From positions 48,759 through 112,758 of the forward strand of contig JACJNY010000011.1 in the NCBI GenBank assembly GCA_014695295.1: a stretch of DNA of 64,000 bases, given 5' to 3'. The stretch is from Microcoleus sp. FACHB-61. GTDB taxonomy: Bacteria; Cyanobacteriota; Cyanobacteriia; Cyanobacteriales; Microcoleaceae. Position numbers and translations under genes: made by a program. The notes under the pieces were generated by a model that saw only the letters and a program-made list of their open reading frames with translations, searched no databases and was not told where the DNA came from. Below, one piece after another: positions 34,403-43,957 of this stretch; position 1 is the stretch's first letter; every line of letters starts with the position of its first letter.

Positions 34403-34525
34403 ACCCCCGCCGAAAAACGGATACTTGCTTTCCGATAGGAGGTGTGGATTTTAGACCAAAGTTCCAGCTCCCAGATTCTTCTCCTGTGGAGTAAATCTAA
34501 AATCTAAAATCTAAAATCTAAAATC
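34403..34525. repeat. Hairpin plus heptad repeat element, copy A
   Basis: CCGAAAAACGGATACTTGC, TTTCCGA, then GATTCTTCTCCTGTGGAGTA and AAATCTAAAATCT heptads. A second copy lies at 43625-43730 (AAAAACGGATACAACTTTCC ... GTGGAGTAAATCT). On the minus strand CGGAAAG...ATCCG followed by TTTTT resembles a weak terminator. Confidence 0.55.
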
Positions 34526-34532
34526 GACTGAC

Positions 34533-34605
34533 GGGAGTAACGAGACTTGAACTCGCAACCTTTCGCTCGACAGGCGACTGCTCTGACCGGTTGAGCTATA
34601 CCCCC
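34533..34605 (-). tRNA. tRNA-Asp (GTC)
   Basis: Acceptor GGGGGTA/TACTCCC, loop CTGTCGA (GTC) on a GTCGC/GCGAA stem with one outer mismatch, T arm GCGAG-TTCAAGT-CTCGT. Confidence 0.85.
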
Positions 34606-34646
34606 GCGAAAATGAACAATATTCTGTCCTTGAATTACTCAAGTTG

Positions 34647-34722
34647 GGACGGGGTGGCGGTTGATTCCGCGTACTACAACCCGCTCGGGCTATTGTTGCC
34701 GGAGTCTACACCGCCGATGTCC
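34647..34722 (-). tRNA. Degenerate tRNA-like element at the head of the array
   Basis: GGAC/GTCC outer pairs, a D-arm-like GGTGTAGACTCCGGCAACA and a GCGG-AATCAA-CCGC arm in the T position, but no canonical T loop and no clear anticodon loop. It is the first element after the promoter and may be a tRNA relic or a leader structure. Confidence 0.35.
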
Positions 34723-34748
34723 ACAATTATGTGACACGATTAACTTCC

Positions 34749-34770
34749 TATTCTGTTTTCAAGGTTCATA
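34749..34770 (-). promoter_or_regulatory. Leader motif of the tRNA array
   Basis: Minus strand ATGAACCTTGAAAACAGAAT, nearly the same as the motif at 26587-26606 in the Ro60/Y RNA leader. It lies about 45-65 bases after the predicted start of transcription. Confidence 0.5.
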
Positions 34771-34812
34771 TTGCTTGTGGGGTAAGGCTTTTAAGCTCTT
34801 TCCCCTTCGCCA

Positions 34813-34849
34813 TACATTTATACTACATTGCATAATACAAGACTGTCAA
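34813..34849 (-). promoter_or_regulatory. Promoter of the tRNA array
   Basis: Minus strand: CCCCC, -35 TTGACA (34844-34849), 18-base spacer, -10 TAGTAT (34820-34825). It reads into the tRNA genes and is the only strong promoter seen at the head of the array. Confidence 0.72.
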
Positions 34850-35104
34850 GGGGGTAATACAACTTTTTTTAAAATTGGGTTTTTTCAAGGGGTGTCGATC
34901 GCTCCAACCAATCCTCTGCGTCTCCCCCAAACCCTTATAAATCAAGAGTTTTTGCGGCTAAACCGATGTTGTGGCGTAAGGTAAATCTGAGGCTAAAACT
35001 GTACTACACGCCGATTTGTCTACATTCTCGCCGTCGCGCGAGGTGGCACTTCTGGAAAATGCGATAATCAGCTTTTAGATATCAAATACTACAAATCAAA
35101 CCTT

Positions 35105-35400
35105 GTGTCACGAACCCAGCGCTGACTGCTTAGGCAGTACAGCGTGGGCTTGAGAGAAATCTTAAGCCTTCGCGATTAGCCTCAGTGTTCCAGTATGCAA
35201 GGAATACTACGTTTTCCGAGAATACATAGGCACCGTGAAGTGTAGGGCTAGCAACCCGATTCCTAGCTTCACGCTCTGCGGTTTTCATTAAACATTCCTG
35301 TTGGGTCGGGAAAGTGTGGAAACATCAAAACCTCGTGAAAACATTGGCGAAGGAAACCACATTCTTAGGAATGAAAACCTGTTTACTAGGTTTAACAATC
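35105..35400 (+). ncRNA. Omega/HEARO RNA of the IscB element
   Basis: The 300 bases before iscB contain no gene but strong helices: CCCA..CGCTG with inner CTGC..GCAG closing to CAGCG.TGGG; GGCTT..AAGCC; and GTGAAG.TAGG..CCTA.CTTCAC (about 35237-35274). HEARO RNAs lie directly upstream of and run into iscB genes and guide the nuclease, with the guide at the 5' end. The exact 5' end and guide (near 35085-35105) cannot be fixed from one copy. Confidence 0.75.
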
Positions 35401-36747
35401 ATGAAAGTCTACGTTATCAACAGAAAAGGGCGTCCCTTGATGCCCACAACTCCCAGGAAGGCGAGACTCTTGCTCAAGAGTGGTAAAGCCAAAATTGTTC
35501 GGCGCACCCCTTTCTCTATCCAACTCATCTACGGTTCGAGTGGCTACACTCAGCCTGTGAATTTGGGTATTGATGCAGGGTACGAGAACATAGGCTTCAG
35601 TGCCGTAAATGAGAACCGAGAGCTTATTGGTGGCGAACTTAAGATGCTCAAAGGAATATCCGAAAGGATTACCGAGAGGCGCAAGTATCGTCGTACCCGT
35701 AGGAATCGACTACGACACAGAAAACCCCGTTTCTCCAATAGAAGGATAGAGAAAGGCTGGTTGGCACCTAGTATCCAGCACAAGCTAGATACTCATCACC
35801 GACTTATCCAAAAGATATGCCGTACCCTCCCTGTCAGAACGGTAACAATCGAAGTTGCTGCATTAGACATCCAGAAAATCAAGAACCCCACAATCGTTGG
35901 GGAACAATATCAATATGGAGAGCAATACGGCTTTGATAATCTGCGGGAATATATCCTGCATAGAGACGGACATAAATGCCAGAATCCCAACTGCAATAAC
36001 AAAACAGACAAACCAATTTTGCAAGTTCATCACTTGGGATTTTGGAAGAATCCACCTGACCGCACGGATAGACCCGCCAATTTGATTACACTTTGTACCA
36101 AATGCCATACCCCCAAAAACCATCAGAAAAAAGGTTTCTTGTTTGGATGGCAGCCCAAACTCAAGTCATTTAAGGGTGAAACCTTCATGACAATGGTGCG
36201 GTGGCGATTGACCGAACAAGGTCGGTACGAGTCCACCTTTGGTTACATTACCAAAGGTAAACGCCGGGAGCTGGAAATAGAAAAGTCCCACCACAATGAC
36301 GCTTTTGTCATTGCTGGCGGGACAACTCAAACCCGTGTGGTCAAGCCGTTGATGCTCGAACAAATTCGACGTAATAAACGGTCACTAGAACAGTTCTACG
36401 ATGCCAAATATCGTGATATCAGGGACGGAGAAATCCGTTCTGGAGGCGAGTTGTCTTCCGGTCGTAGAACCAGAAATACCAATCTTAATGGTGAAAATTT
36501 ACGACAACACCGTGCCCATAAAGTTAGCACTGGACGCCGCGCCATTAAGCGGAAGCGATATCCGTACAAGCAGCGTGACTTGGTTTTGTTTGAAGGAAAA
36601 GCTTACGAAGTTATCGGGATGCAGAACTTGGGCACTCGCCTTAGTTTGAAGCCCGATACCAACAGTAAAACAAAGTACAAAACGGCAGCTTTAAGCAAAG
36701 TTAAACCATTAAAAAGAAGAGGAGGAATCTGTGAACAACAAACATGA
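35401..36747 (+). CDS. iscB: IscB RNA-guided nuclease (RRXRR/RuvC-HNH)
   Basis: 448 residues from ATG 35401 (MKVYVINRKG). The PLMP-type N-terminus GRPLMPTTPRKARLLLKSGK is followed by RuvC-I NLGIDAGYENIGF, an Arg-rich bridge helix (ERRKYRRTRRNRLRHRK), RuvC-II VTIEVAALD, an HNH domain (HRDGHKCQNPNC, LQVHHLGF, NLITLCTKCH) and RuvC-III SHHNDAFVIAGG. All expected catalytic Asp, Glu and His residues are present, so it should be active. IscB proteins are OMEGA nucleases, the likely ancestors of Cas9, guided by the upstream RNA. The last 17 bases overlap the start of birA, and GAGGAGG near the end of iscB doubles as the birA ribosome site. Confidence 0.92.
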   Translation: MKVYVINRKGRPLMPTTPRKARLLLKSGKAKIVRRTPFSIQLIYGSSGYTQPVNLGIDAGYENIGFSAVNENRELIGGELKMLKGISERITERRKYRRTRRNRLRHRKPRFSNRRIEKGWLAPSIQHKLDTHHRLIQKICRTLPVRTVTIEVAALDIQKIKNPTIVGEQYQYGEQYGFDNLREYILHRDGHKCQNPNCNNKTDKPILQVHHLGFWKNPPDRTDRPANLITLCTKCHTPKNHQKKGFLFGWQPKLKSFKGETFMTMVRWRLTEQGRYESTFGYITKGKRRELEIEKSHHNDAFVIAGGTTQTRVVKPLMLEQIRRNKRSLEQFYDAKYRDIRDGEIRSGGELSSGRRTRNTNLNGENLRQHRAHKVSTGRRAIKRKRYPYKQRDLVLFEGKAYEVIGMQNLGTRLSLKPDTNSKTKYKTAALSKVKPLKRRGGICEQQT

Positions 36748-37663
36748 TTTGGATAATTGGGAGACATTTAGTCCCACAAATTATCCCGCCATTCCTCTCG
36801 ACGCCGACGTAAAGTACGGCGCGAGGCTCCTGGCGGAAAAAGCTGAATTGCCCTTAACTCCCGTGCCCGCAACCCCAGAACCCGATCGCCCAAATCTCGA
36901 TCACTGGCTACACTCCTTGGATACCTGTCCGAGTACCAACAGTTGGGCGATCGCCCGGGCGGCCCAACTCCACCACGGAGATGCAGTATTTACCAAGCGG
37001 CAAACCAGCGGGCGCGGCCAACACGGGCGCAGCTGGCACGCCCCAACCGGTGTCTTGACTGTTAGTTTTGTACTCGAAAACCTCAACCCCACTCTGTTGC
37101 CCGGACTCAGTTTAGCAGCCGGTTTAGCTGTGATTTACGCGATCGAAGATTTGGTTCCCGACTGTCGCGATATGCTGCGCCTGAAATGGCCAAACGATGT
37201 CTGGATCGATCGCCACAAATTAGCCGGAATTCTCTGCGAAGCCACTAACGGCAATGTTTCTGGCAAAACTCGCGCCGTTGTGGGAATTGGACTCAACCGC
37301 TGCGTAGATTTCGCGGCGGAGGGATTGGATGAAAGGGCGATCGGCAATGCGGTAAGCTTGCATTCGATTGCTAGTACAGTACCAGAGGAACTGTGTTTAG
37401 TCGATCGACTGCGGCACTATTTACTCGAACTAGCCGATATGTTTTCTACCACAGACAAGCCAGCCTCCAAGTCCGGTTTAGCGCTACTTTTGCCGGAATT
37501 GCGCCGCCGCGATGCGTTGATTGGCTGCCCGGTGGCGATCGAACTTTCCTCGGAAACCATCTGCGGAGAAGCAGCGGGCATTGATGGAAGCGGCCGCTTG
37601 TTAGTATGCTTGGCGGGCGATGGAATACAAGCCTTTACCTCCGGGCGAGTTAGATTAATTTAA
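36731..37663 (+). CDS. birA: Biotin-[acetyl-CoA carboxylase] ligase
   Basis: 310 residues from GTG 36731, chosen because AGGAGG lies 5 bases upstream. TSGRGQHGRSW is the biotinyl-AMP binding loop, and LKWPNDVWI, KLAGILCE and VVGIGLNRC are further ligase motifs; the small C-terminal domain ends TSGRVRLI. It attaches biotin to the acetyl-CoA carboxylase carrier protein. No DNA-binding N-terminal domain is present, so it should not be a repressor. The first 60 residues are a low-conservation extension. Its start lies inside the end of iscB, so its expression may now depend on iscB transcription. Confidence 0.9.
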   Translation: MNNKHDLDNWETFSPTNYPAIPLDADVKYGARLLAEKAELPLTPVPATPEPDRPNLDHWLHSLDTCPSTNSWAIARAAQLHHGDAVFTKRQTSGRGQHGRSWHAPTGVLTVSFVLENLNPTLLPGLSLAAGLAVIYAIEDLVPDCRDMLRLKWPNDVWIDRHKLAGILCEATNGNVSGKTRAVVGIGLNRCVDFAAEGLDERAIGNAVSLHSIASTVPEELCLVDRLRHYLLELADMFSTTDKPASKSGLALLLPELRRRDALIGCPVAIELSSETICGEAAGIDGSGRLLVCLAGDGIQAFTSGRVRLI

Positions 37664-37706
37664 AAGGAAGAAGGAAGTTCGGCAACGGATTCTGTAACGG
37701 ATGTCA

Positions 37707-37743
37707 GGAAGAAGGAAGAAGGAAGAAGGAAGAAGGAAGAAGG
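37707..37743. repeat. GGAAGAA heptad tandem repeat
   Basis: Five copies of GGAAGAA in a row, with two more near 37670. The 245-base gap between birA and the next gene holds nothing else recognisable. Confidence 0.85.
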
Positions 37744-37909
37744 GAAATGCACTCAGAGCAATATTTTCAGCGATCAAAAATGTCCTAACCTTCTTGCCAG
37801 TTACTATAAATTAAGAGAAATAAGTCATTAGTAATTAGTCATTAGGGAAAATTCCCCATTAACAATGCCCGATGCCCGATGCCCTATTCCCAATTACCAA
37901 TTCCCAATT

Positions 37910-40900
37910 TTAATTTATCACCTCAAATACTACCAATCTGCTCAGCCACAGCGGTTGATTGGCCTCCACACCTTCGGGACGACCCTTAGTAGAAGCAACT
38001 TGTATTCTGTTGCCATTTATCCCTTGTCTAACCAAGATACCTTTCACATTTGTCGCCCTTTCCAGTGCCAACTTTTGATTTTCGGCCGGAGTGCTTTTAA
38101 AATCGCTGTAGCCAATTATCCTCAAATTCTTCGTGCTATTTCCCTCCATATATTCCTTGACTTTGCTAAGCTTTTGTGCCACGTCTTTCGCCTGCAAACT
38201 TGCCGAACCGGCATCGAAATACACGCGAACTGCCATTCTTTTTGGCTGCGGTTGAGTTCCTATTATCACTGTATTTGTTACAGACTTCACCCCCGGAATT
38301 TTCTCAAAAGCTTGAGTTATTTTCTGAGCATCTGGCACTTGGCTCACACTGCCTGCAACGGCGACTTTTCCCTCTGCATAGCGAGCCGAGATATTAATGC
38401 TTTCTACTTTATTCAAAAGAGCTGCGGTTCGCTTGACATCGGCTTCGACTAAAACTGGGTCGGGAGGTACTTCAACGGCTATAATTTTATTTTCAATTCT
38501 TGATTGTGGAGCCGCTTCCTGAGCGATGTTTTCCGCTTTCGATCGCAGCTTTTGATTCGGCACTCGTCCCGAAATCTCCAATACTTTATCTTTAACATCT
38601 GCCGCGAGGCGATAAACCGATAACTCCGGAGCAGATTGTAAAGCTAAATTCGTATCTGCTTCTAAGCTCGCTTCAACTCCGCTGCGGTATTGATGAATTC
38701 CCCAAGGTACGCCAATTAAACCTAACGCTGCCAAACCGATAATTGGTAAAATTGGCCGTTTAGGAGATTTAACTTTTACCTCTGTATCGATTAATTTTTG
38801 CAAGTTAGAGTTTACTTCTGCCGGCACAGTGGCTGGATCGCCGTTAAATGACTGAATTTGAGCTCCGTATTCTTGAACAATGTTGTTGAAGATCGATCGC
38901 ATTTTGTACTTAAACCACTGGCGGGTTTCTCCTTGCATAACTACTGCCAGATAACACGATCCCGCTACTTCCAATACGATCGTAAATGGGCCGTATTCTA
39001 TAGCATCAATCTCTGCAATATTGCCCGACTGAGATATGCAATCATTGACAAAAGCGCGAATAGCAGTCAGCATCCCCGCTACCATGTCTAATTCTAGCTG
39101 TTCGTGTTCAGACTTCTGCACTGCTGAAATTACTAAGCCCGATTCTGCTTGAATTAAAAAGACAGCTTTCACACTCAATGGTGTTGTTTCTTTCATCAGC
39201 AATTCTGCTTCAGAAATTCCCTGCAATTTTGCTTTAATTTTGCGACTAATTTTTTCGGGACTTAAAGATGATTCGAGTTTTTCATTAATCTCCCTCATCA
39301 TTTCGGCGATGTACTTTAAAATCGTGCTGCCGATGATCGGATAAAGTGCATCCGACATTGCTTCTCGTTTGAGATGAATTTGCTGTTTGATAGCGGCAGC
39401 CATTTCCGGCGCGATCGCCATTGCAATTTCATCGGGCGATTCACTGATTCTGTGGCTGATTCCTACAGGAAGAGCAGGCGATATTGCTACTCCCATCGAT
39501 TGCCTGTTTTCTCTGGTTTTCGTATTAATTACTTCATCAATTATGGGAGCTATGGTTTCGGCAAATGATTTTCTCGACTCATTAATGGTTTGGATCATCA
39601 TTTCGGGAAACATGATTTTAATTCTGGCGAGTAATTCTTCCCGATTGCCTCCCCATTCAGCATCAGTAATTTTGCGATCGAGTTCCCCTACTTTATCGTT
39701 GAGTCTGTAATTATAACTTACAACTTCATCTAACAATGGTAAAATAGATTGGATGACCGACTTTTCTAGTTGGGCGTGATGGCTAACCATCAGCTCGTCA
39801 ATCAAAGGTTTTAGTAAATCTGTAAACAAGTCTGTCGATTCATAAATCCGGTGTTCGATCGCCACAATCTGTTGTTCGATTTTCCCGAGTCTTTGATCGA
39901 TCTTTTTATTCTGAATGATTGCATCGACAGTGGGGGCGATCGCAGATTCTATCTCTAGCTTGGCTTCCCCGATGTTTCGGGACAGCATCTCTACAATCAC
40001 TGGCATTATTCTTGCCATCAACCCTTCTATCTCGGCTAAAACTTGCTGCTGAACTTCGACAATCTTACTTTCATTATTTAATATTTGTGCTGCAATACCG
40101 CTGTTTTGAATAGCCGTGTTGACACCGGGCGCGATCGCCTCTCTCACCTCTAACTTTGTCTCCTCGATTTTCCGGTTCAGCGACTCAATCATTAACGGCA
40201 TCAACCTTGCCATTATATCTTCCGGCTGAGTTTTTTGCTGTCGCTGAAGATTATTTAGTCTACTTTCTACGTCGCTCAATTTTCCTTGAACTTCTCTTTG
40301 AAGAATTGCTGATTTTATCAAAGGTTGGATCGCCGCTGTTACCTCTAATTTTGATTCATCGATTTTCCGGTTCAGCAAATCAGTTATTGCTGGCATTAGC
40401 ATCGCCATTATCTCTTCTGGCTTCTGAATTGGCGACTGTTGCGTAGCCAGCCGGCGCTCGATGATACTCAATACTTTTTCTTCTATTTCTACCCAAGCTA
40501 TTCTTACCTGTACTGAGGGTGCGACACTTGCTATAACCTCTAACTTTAATTCACTAATTTTGCGGTTCAGCAACTCGCTCACTACCGGCACTAACTGCTT
40601 GATTAAATCTTCCGGTTGCTGCTGGTAACGCTGCTGAATATTCGCAACTCTATCTTCAATTCTTACTACGTGTTTTTCCAGTCCGTTTTGATTGTAAATT
40701 ACTTGATTCACTGTCGGTGCGAGCGCCGAAGCTACCTCTAACTTAGACTCCTCTAGCTTGCGGTTGAGCAGCTCGCCCACCACCGGCATCAGCCGTTGCA
40801 TTAACTGTTCTGCCTTCGGCACTTGCTGCTGGTTGAAGTTAGCAATTTGATCTTCCAAATCTGCTAATTTTGTCTGCAATTCGAGCCGATTAATTTTATT

Positions 40901-41521
40901 ATTGCTCGCGAGTTCGATCGCCTTTTTTAATTCAGACTTCAACCCCTCTAATTCTTCTCTCACTAACTCAGGAATTAACGGTCTCAGTAAATTCATCAAC
41001 TCTTTCGGTTCAGACATGAGCTTCTCAAAATTTTCTAACCTTTGTTCTACACTCAAAACATTACTGTAAAATTCCGGCAAATCCCTGTCAAACAGCAGTT
41101 GCTGCAACCGCTTAAACTCCTCCACTGCTTGTTCTAATTCTTCCTCCGACGGCCGATATTTGTTTTCTACATTGGCAGTTCTAGATAAACCTGGTTCCTC
41201 ATTATTGTTTTGTCGTCTTTGAGATGGTATGTTTTCATTATTAGTTAATACTTCGGGTACAATAGCCGATGGTTCGATCCGAAAAGACAATTGATTGCGC
41301 CGATTTTCCTCGTTGTTAAGTCGCTCGACCGACTTTTCAGAGAGCGGTAACTTGAGCTCGCTGGGTTCCTTTTTAGATTTTTTCATTAACTGCAATTCAG
41401 TCAGTATGGTTAGCAATTCCTGAAGTTGCTCTCCAGCTTTAGGAGGAATTGCCAGAGTTGGATCAGAAACCTCTTTTTCTGACTGGGATATTTTGCCTGA
41501 ATTATCATTAGATGCTGCCAT
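37910..41521 (-). CDS. Large coiled-coil/roadblock/BON/OmpA protein
   Basis: 1203 residues. Residues about 170-620 are seven or eight helical repeats of 55-60 residues built on a PEDIMARLMPLMIESLNRKI / EETKLEVREAIAPGVN theme. Residues about 790-880 look like a roadblock/LC7 domain (SGLVISAVQKSEHEQLELD). A single membrane segment (PILPIIGLAALGLIGVPWGI) lies near 920-940. Two BON domains follow (VLEISGRVPNQKLRSKAE; KVAVAGSVSQVPDAQKI), then an OmpA-like domain (RVYFDAGSASLQ, RIIGYSDFKST). This places the coiled coil and roadblock part in the cytoplasm and BON/OmpA outside, touching peptidoglycan. Roadblock domains partner small GTPases such as MglA, so a role in polarity or gliding is conceivable but unproven. 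Confidence 0.78.
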   Translation of the reverse strand: MAASNDNSGKISQSEKEVSDPTLAIPPKAGEQLQELLTILTELQLMKKSKKEPSELKLPLSEKSVERLNNEENRRNQLSFRIEPSAIVPEVLTNNENIPSQRRQNNNEEPGLSRTANVENKYRPSEEELEQAVEEFKRLQQLLFDRDLPEFYSNVLSVEQRLENFEKLMSEPKELMNLLRPLIPELVREELEGLKSELKKAIELASNNKINRLELQTKLADLEDQIANFNQQQVPKAEQLMQRLMPVVGELLNRKLEESKLEVASALAPTVNQVIYNQNGLEKHVVRIEDRVANIQQRYQQQPEDLIKQLVPVVSELLNRKISELKLEVIASVAPSVQVRIAWVEIEEKVLSIIERRLATQQSPIQKPEEIMAMLMPAITDLLNRKIDESKLEVTAAIQPLIKSAILQREVQGKLSDVESRLNNLQRQQKTQPEDIMARLMPLMIESLNRKIEETKLEVREAIAPGVNTAIQNSGIAAQILNNESKIVEVQQQVLAEIEGLMARIMPVIVEMLSRNIGEAKLEIESAIAPTVDAIIQNKKIDQRLGKIEQQIVAIEHRIYESTDLFTDLLKPLIDELMVSHHAQLEKSVIQSILPLLDEVVSYNYRLNDKVGELDRKITDAEWGGNREELLARIKIMFPEMMIQTINESRKSFAETIAPIIDEVINTKTRENRQSMGVAISPALPVGISHRISESPDEIAMAIAPEMAAAIKQQIHLKREAMSDALYPIIGSTILKYIAEMMREINEKLESSLSPEKISRKIKAKLQGISEAELLMKETTPLSVKAVFLIQAESGLVISAVQKSEHEQLELDMVAGMLTAIRAFVNDCISQSGNIAEIDAIEYGPFTIVLEVAGSCYLAVVMQGETRQWFKYKMRSIFNNIVQEYGAQIQSFNGDPATVPAEVNSNLQKLIDTEVKVKSPKRPILPIIGLAALGLIGVPWGIHQYRSGVEASLEADTNLALQSAPELSVYRLAADVKDKVLEISGRVPNQKLRSKAENIAQEAAPQSRIENKIIAVEVPPDPVLVEADVKRTAALLNKVESINISARYAEGKVAVAGSVSQVPDAQKITQAFEKIPGVKSVTNTVIIGTQPQPKRMAVRVYFDAGSASLQAKDVAQKLSKVKEYMEGNSTKNLRIIGYSDFKSTPAENQKLALERATNVKGILVRQGINGNRIQVASTKGRPEGVEANQPLWLSRLVVFEVIN

Positions 41522-41641
41522 ACTGCGCTACCCAAAATTGATTTTAATCGACCGAAGGAAATTACCAGCTTGCTTGCCACCTCACCCCAGCGAACATCAA
41601 TAGGAATGACACAATTTTTCCGAGCGTCAAGTGTACTAAAG

Positions 41642-42739
41642 CTATCGCCCTATTTTAAGTGCTGTTCTGCGACTAGCCAACTGGGCAGCCAACTGCAATG
41701 CGGCCTTCATGCTGGAGGCATCTGCAATCCCTTGACCTACAATATCAAAAGCTGTGCCGTGATCCGGAGATGTGCGGACAAAAGGCAAACCAATTGTAGT
41801 GTTGACAGCTTTGTCGAAAGCCATCAATTTTACTGGAATCAACCCCTGGTCGTGGTACATTGCCAAGTAACCGTCGTGAGCTTCTGTGGCTAAACCGTAC
41901 CAAACTTTAGCCGGTTTTACCCACAGGGTATCTGGGGGTACTGGCCCGTCTAACTGCACTTGAGGAAAGCGATCGCGCTGCGTTTCCAGCCAAGGTATCA
42001 TCCAGTCTTGCTCTTCATTTCCTAGCTTGCCATTTTCGCCGCTGTGAGGATTTAAGCCAGAAATCGCAATTTTCGGTCTTTCCAGCCCAAAATCTTCCCG
42101 CAAACACTCTACCAGCAATTCTAGTTTTTCGCTCAGCAATTCTGGACTCAAAGCATCGGGGACTTGACGGAGGGAAATGTGTGTGGTAGCCAGTAAAGTT
42201 ACGAGCGTCCAGCCACTGTGGGGAGATGTGGCTGCAAACAGCATTCCGAACCGCTGCGATTTTGCCCTTTCTGCGAGGAGTTCTGTTTGTCCGGGATAAT
42301 TGTAACCGGCCGCCTGCCAGCAAGTTTTGGAAATCGGGCCTGTCACGATGGCCGAGAATTCGCCGGCGATGGTACGGGCGATCGCGCTTTCCATGTAAGC
42401 AAAGCTAGCCGCCCCGCTAGCTGCACTCCCGACACCGGGGACTATTTCGCCCCACTTGCTGTCTGGTTCAATATCAATAATGTTTAATGTTTCGGGATTT
42501 GCCGCTTCTGCTGCTGGATTGCTCGATCGCAACTTATCGTAAGTTTGCTGCAAAACTATCCTAGAGCCTAGAACCGTCACCCTCAAAGCAGCAGCGGGAT
42601 CTGCCAATGCCTTGAGAATCACTTCCGGGCCAATTCCCGCCGGATCTCCCAGAGTTACAGCTAGTTTTGATTCCCGATCGAGACTCAAGGCAGTTCTCTC
42701 CAACAAAATACAGGAATTTCCGCACTGAAATCTTAGCAT
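41642..42739 (-). CDS. pdxA: 4-hydroxythreonine-4-phosphate dehydrogenase
   Basis: 365 residues. The family motifs [38 protein letters not shown] and [13 protein letters not shown] are complete; the His residues in these blocks bind the catalytic metal. PdxA oxidises 4-phosphohydroxy-L-threonine in the DXP-dependent pyridoxal phosphate pathway. The first 25 residues precede the conserved domain and a later start is possible. It is followed by the roadblock/OmpA gene after 120 bases on the same strand. Confidence 0.93.
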   Translation of the reverse strand: MLRFQCGNSCILLERTALSLDRESKLAVTLGDPAGIGPEVILKALADPAAALRVTVLGSRIVLQQTYDKLRSSNPAAEAANPETLNIIDIEPDSKWGEIVPGVGSAASGAASFAYMESAIARTIAGEFSAIVTGPISKTCWQAAGYNYPGQTELLAERAKSQRFGMLFAATSPHSGWTLVTLLATTHISLRQVPDALSPELLSEKLELLVECLREDFGLERPKIAISGLNPHSGENGKLGNEEQDWMIPWLETQRDRFPQVQLDGPVPPDTLWVKPAKVWYGLATEAHDGYLAMYHDQGLIPVKLMAFDKAVNTTIGLPFVRTSPDHGTAFDIVGQGIADASSMKAALQLAAQLASRRTALKIGR

Positions 42740-42836
42740 TTAGCTAGCTGCTTTGCCAAAACCCGGATAAAAATGCTGAAAACCACGCGATTGCGGCACC
42801 GGACACGAAAGCTAACAGCAGGCTTGACGCTACCTG

Positions 42837-43028
42837 TTAAGTTCTTTGATGCTGATTGTTGATATTAGTAGCTTGATACAGTAAAATACCTACCATGACA
42901 CAGGCTGTAAAACCGTTGATACGTTTAACCACGATCGGCAAGTGGAACGATTGAACGAGAAGTAGTAATGTCAAGTGGGTGACTCCAGCCACTATAAAAA
43001 CAGTGAGGACAAGGGAAACTTGACCCAA
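42837..43028 (-). CDS. Possible small membrane protein or transporter relic
   Basis: 63 codons with two hydrophobic segments (VSLVLTVFIVAGVTHLTLLLL and INGFTACVMVGILLY, the first quoted within limits as LVLTVFIVAGVTH). The start would be TTG without a good ribosome site. The second half resembles the last helix of LysE/RhtB transporters, so it may be a fragment. Low certainty. Confidence 0.25.
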   Translation of the reverse strand: MGQVSLVLTVFIVAGVTHLTLLLLVQSFHLPIVVKRINGFTACVMVGILLYQATNINNQHQRT

Positions 43029-43303
43029 AAACCAGGAAAACTAAAGTTTTGGATAAAAAAGTAGGGCGGGACACCCCCAAACTCTAGGCCAGTATCCTAG
43101 TAGGCTTGATTCAGATGAACCCGCACAGATTGTCTAAGCTCGACTGTTTGGTTGTTACTTTGGTACGGTCAAATAGTTCAGGAATTGCTCGCAAGAGATA
43201 GCTAATTTTAAGCTAGGTCGCTGAATTAAGAATCCCCGTCTCTAACCCAGCGGAGAGTGTCAAATTATGTTTATTTTGCGATCGTCAAGGAACTCTAAAA
43301 CCA

Positions 43304-43408
43304 ATGAACCCTGAAATTTTCAACGCAGCCTTTTTGTCCTTTTCCTTAATTTTCGTCGGTATCGGTGGAGGCTTCCTACTGCTCAAACTCCAAGGCGGCG
43401 GAGAGTAA
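43304..43408 (+). CDS. petM: Cytochrome b6-f complex subunit PetM
   Basis: 34 residues, MNPEIFNAAFLSFSL then a single membrane helix and the ending LLLKLQGGGE. The length, N-terminus and KLQG ending match PetM (subunit VII), a small structural subunit of the thylakoid b6-f complex in photosynthetic electron transport. The ATG at 43304 lies shortly after AAGGAACT. A strong marker that the host is a cyanobacterium. Confidence 0.85.
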   Translation: MNPEIFNAAFLSFSLIFVGIGGGFLLLKLQGGGE

Positions 43409-43957
43409 GTCATACCGGACGCAGAAATCGGGTTTTTCTACCATAAAAATCATGCAGCACCATTGGCAAGATTAGAAAAACCCGGTTTATTCAAATTTAG
43501 TGTCAGATTTCTGAGTAATTTAAACACATCGTTGCGAAGACATAAGTATCAAGGCCCAAAGCAAAATTTTTAGCGGTTTATAAATAAGCAGGCCTTTCGC
43601 TCTCGCAGATGTTTTCTTGACTGCGCCCAAAAACGGATACAACTTTCCGACAAAAGTTGCCAGCAGCCCAAAATTTTCGACCCTAGTTCAATATCCCAGA
43701 TTCATCTGTGGAGTAAATCTAAAATCTTTCGACTAGCGATCGCCGAACGTCTGACGCCGAAGTCTTATATCTAAAATCGACTGACTCCTGTCTCATCCCG
43801 GATGCGGGACGCCTTGGCACTTCGACCTTGCGCCCTCGATCGCGCCGATCGTTTGATTGATGAGAAAATTTAAGGTTTTTGTTAAGTTTTTATAAAAAAC
43901 TGAGAAAGACCTGATAGTATTTTATAGAAAGTTTAAGATTCATAAATTAATCCCTAG
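43409..43957. other. 550-bp intergenic region with repeats
   Basis: It contains an inverted AAATCGGGTTTTT...AAAAACCCGG repeat (about 43425-43490, possible petM terminator), copy B of the hairpin/heptad element (43625-43730), and AT-rich sequence before ycf39 (GTTAAG...TATAGAAAG). No gene seen. Confidence 0.55.
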
